Shown one piece after another: positions 5,786 through 6,924 of a stretch of 6,924 bases of DNA. The notes under the pieces are model-generated. The model did not search any database. It was not told where the DNA came from and saw only the letters and a list, made by a program, of their open reading frames with translations. How positions within the stretch are numbered: position 1 is the first letter of the stretch; the number at the start of each line of letters is the position of its first letter. The stretch is from CADCWN01 sp039810045 (GTDB taxonomy: Bacteria; Chloroflexota; Chloroflexia; Thermomicrobiales; CADCWN01): NCBI GenBank assembly GCA_039810045.1, contig JBDHWF010000175.1, positions 1 through 6,924 of the forward strand, read 5' to 3'. The translations under genes were made by a program, and so were the position numbers.

Positions 5786-6599
5786 CGCCATCCTCTGCGC
5801 CGATAGTGGCGGCGCAGGCTGGGTTCAGCCGCACCGCCAACGAACGAAACGCCGCTGCCACCGATGATTTTGGGCTATTCTGCACCACTGGCACCCGCGC
5901 ATTGATCGCCCGCTCGATCAGCGGGGAATGAGGAATCGGGGCGGCCACCAGATCGCCATAGCCGCCGCGCAACGCCGCGAGGCCGTCGCGTTGTGGTGCT
6001 TCATCGGCGTGGTAGTTCGAGGGGAGGATGGCGACCAGTTCCGCCGTGGTGAACCGATAGGCGGCCAATTCATCGCGCAGGGCGAAGATGTCGACCAGGG
6101 CATCAATATCCTGTTGGGCGCCAGTGCGGGTCGGCACAATCGCCAGATCCCCCGCCAAGAGCGCCGACGTTTGCGTAAAGCCCAGCATCGGGGCGGTATC
6201 GATGATGATCGCGCCGTATTCGTCCGCCACCTGATCAAGCAACAACCGCAGGCGCAGCGGGCCAGCGGGGTTCTGCGCCAGGGCGGCGGCAGCCACTTCA
6301 ATCGAACGGTCCCCCGGCACGAGGTCTAACCCCGCCGTAATCGGGCGGATAATGTCGCGCAGGCCCCTGGTTGGCTCGGCGATCCGCGCCCCGATCCCCT
6401 GCTCTGCCGGTACGGGGTCGTCGGAGAGGGCGCGGGTGAGGCTGGCCTGACTATCGAGATCGACCAGTAGGCAGCGCAGCCCTTGTTCAACAAACGCGCC
6501 ACCGAGATTGTAGCTGGTGGTACTTTTCGCGCTGCCCCCTTTGCGTCCGAGAATCCCGATTCGCAATGGTGGCCGCTGCCTGGTCGGGGAACTGGTCAT
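5778..6599 (-). CDS. parA: ParA-family partition ATPase
   Basis: This 273-residue Walker-type ATPase should bind DNA non-specifically as an ATP dimer and be released by ParB, moving or positioning DNA copies in the cell. Visible motifs are the deviant Walker A KGGSAKST (20-27) with the signature Lys20, Walker A' LVDLDSQASL (45-54) and Walker B IIIDTAP (131-137). PSNYHADEA (193-201) and an S-P-x-x-S-x-x-A segment (242-249) are also typical of the family. The base just before the P-loop Lys25 codes Ala where Gly is almost universal, and Ser replaces the usual Thr after it. There is no long N-terminal DNA-binding domain, so this is the short (chromosomal or type Ib-like) form. The start at 6599 has AAGGG about eight bases upstream; a nearby ATG at 6606 is out of frame. 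The stop overlaps the parB start, so the two are one operon. Confidence 0.92.
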   Translation of the reverse strand: MTSSPTRQRPPLRIGILGRKGGSAKSTTSYNLGGAFVEQGLRCLLVDLDSQASLTRALSDDPVPAEQGIGARIAEPTRGLRDIIRPITAGLDLVPGDRSIEVAAAALAQNPAGPLRLRLLLDQVADEYGAIIIDTAPMLGFTQTSALLAGDLAIVPTRTGAQQDIDALVDIFALRDELAAYRFTTAELVAILPSNYHADEAPQRDGLAALRGGYGDLVAAPIPHSPLIERAINARVPVVQNSPKSSVAAAFRSLAVRLNPACAATIGAEDGDE

Positions 6600-6607
6600 C
6601 GGTCATC
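6594..6607. repeat. 7-bp tandem repeat at the parA start codon
   Basis: GGTCATC occurs twice head to tail, placing two ATG codons seven bases apart on the minus strand, in different frames. Only the downstream one (6599) opens the ParA frame and has proper distance from AAGGG; the upstream one (6606) leads into a short shadow frame. Confidence 0.8.
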
Positions 6608-6621
6608 CCTTCACGCGCCGC

Positions 6622-6629
6622 ACAATTGT
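6622..6629. promoter_or_regulatory. Palindrome ACAATTGT at the predicted parA transcription start
   Basis: A perfect 8-bp palindrome lies 7 bp downstream of the -10 element, where a repressor could block initiation. ParA or ParB proteins often autoregulate their operons, so it is a possible operator; 8 bp is short and could be chance. Confidence 0.3.
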
Positions 6630-6635
6630 TCGTAC

Positions 6636-6665
6636 AGTGTAGGTCGCCTGCGGCGAGTGCGTCAA
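6636..6665 (-). promoter_or_regulatory. Candidate sigma70-type promoter of the parAB operon
   Basis: On the minus strand TTGACG (6665-6660, five of six consensus bases) is followed 18 bp later by TACACT (6641-6636, four of six). Initiation would fall near 6629, giving a leader of about 30 nt with AAGGG before the parA ATG. The upstream palindrome at 6706-6722 is about 40 bp behind the -35 element. Confidence 0.6.
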
Positions 6666-6705
6666 GGGAACCCACGCCCCATCACCCAACTGCCGCAACC
6701 CCAGA

Positions 6706-6722
6706 TTACCAAACTTTGGTAA
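6706..6722. promoter_or_regulatory. Candidate parS-like palindrome upstream of parA
   Basis: TTACCAAACTTTGGTAA is a perfect inverted repeat of two 8-bp arms around one base. Sixteen of its bases recur, inverted, within parB. It differs from the widespread chromosomal parS (TGTTTCACGTGAAACA). Location just behind the parAB promoter and recurrence at the other end of the operon suggest the cognate ParB site or an autoregulatory operator. Confidence 0.65.
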
Positions 6723-6726
6723 CGGG

Positions 6727-6924
6727 CTAGCGCACTGCCACCAACGACCACCCAACGCCCCACCCTGCCCCCAGTCCACCGCCAGCGGCGGCAGTGGTCA
6801 CGCAACCGCCAGCACACCCACGATACCCTGCGTATTGCGCTTGCCCGAGGCCCACCAGTTGATCGCCCCACAGTTGCCAACTGCCCATCGCGCCGCCCTG
6901 ACCTACAGTCGCCCGTCTCCCAGC
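6727..6924 (-). CDS. Possible C-terminal end of an unknown gene (partial)
   Basis: A frame enters from the right edge and stops at TAG (6729-6727), giving 65 residues rich in Gly and Ala (for example MGSWQLWGDQLVGLGQ and GCAGGCVTTAAAGGGLGAGW). I do not recognise it. It is open for its whole length and would lie upstream of and parallel to parA. The strand is G-rich and long open frames arise easily there, so it may be noise; a second open frame overlaps it. Confidence 0.25.
   Translation of the reverse strand, partial: AGRRATVGQGGAMGSWQLWGDQLVGLGQAQYAGYRGCAGGCVTTAAAGGGLGAGWGVGWSLVAVR

Larger units (their letters stand above)
6608..6924. other. Upstream region of parA without a confident gene
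   Basis: These 317 bases hold the parA promoter, the palindrome at 6706-6722 and a C-rich stretch on the plus strand. Small symmetric elements include CCGCC-agc-GGCGG (6779-6791) and CAGTTG-C-CAACTG (6871-6883). Only a doubtful partial minus-strand frame (6727-6924) is seen. No tRNA, CRISPR or origin-like AT-rich array is visible. Confidence 0.6.

Noticed and set aside
6662..6880. 72-residue minus-strand frame upstream of parA
   Set aside because: It is Trp/Arg/Gly-rich, spans the candidate promoter-proximal palindrome, and has no visible ribosome binding site or domain.
1..6924. Canonical parS (TGTTTCACGTGAAACA), CRISPR arrays, tRNA or rRNA genes, insertion sequences
   Set aside because: None was found by reading; there is no canonical parS word, no regularly spaced repeat array and no transposase-like frame.

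Overview
The window is GC-rich bacterial DNA, densely coded on both strands. The divergent ABC-2 type exporters, an ECF sigma factor with a zinc-finger membrane anti-sigma, and a diverged ParA/ParB pair would fit a Chloroflexota (Chloroflexales-like) genome. That assignment is an inference from gene style only; no rRNA or other marker gene is present.

Left block (1-1829, minus strand): an ECF sigma factor reads in frame into a zinc-finger (HX3CX2C), six-helix membrane anti-sigma domain. It overlaps by 7 nt an ABC exporter ATPase that runs off the left edge. The sigma/anti-sigma junction carries a perfect 11-bp tandem duplication (1310-1331) directly before a strong internal ribosome binding site and ATGATG. 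Removing one repeat copy on paper restores the usual layout of two separate, overlapping genes, so the fusion looks like the product of the duplication.

Divergent control region (1830-2034): two inverted repeats of similar design (7-6-7 and 6-6-6), 31 bp centre to centre, and a TACAAT -10 element facing right.

Middle block (2035-4600, plus strand): a complete ABC exporter made of an ATPase and a large permease of about 12 helices with two related halves. It ends at a perfect 11-bp hairpin that also contains the stop codon of the convergent parB gene.

Right block (4622-6599, minus strand): an overlapping parA-parB operon with a good sigma70-like promoter (6636-6665). A 16-bp palindromic word, TACCAAACTTTGGTAA, occurs twice: about 107 bp upstream of the parA start and, inverted, inside the 3' third of parB. 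It is unlike the canonical parS and is the best candidate for the cognate ParB site. ParA has an Ala in the P-loop (KGGSAKST) and ParB has GGRRYAA where GERRxRA is usual, consistent with a diverged partition system.

The last ~320 bases hold the parA promoter, the upstream palindrome and a C-rich stretch in which only a doubtful partial ORF can be seen.
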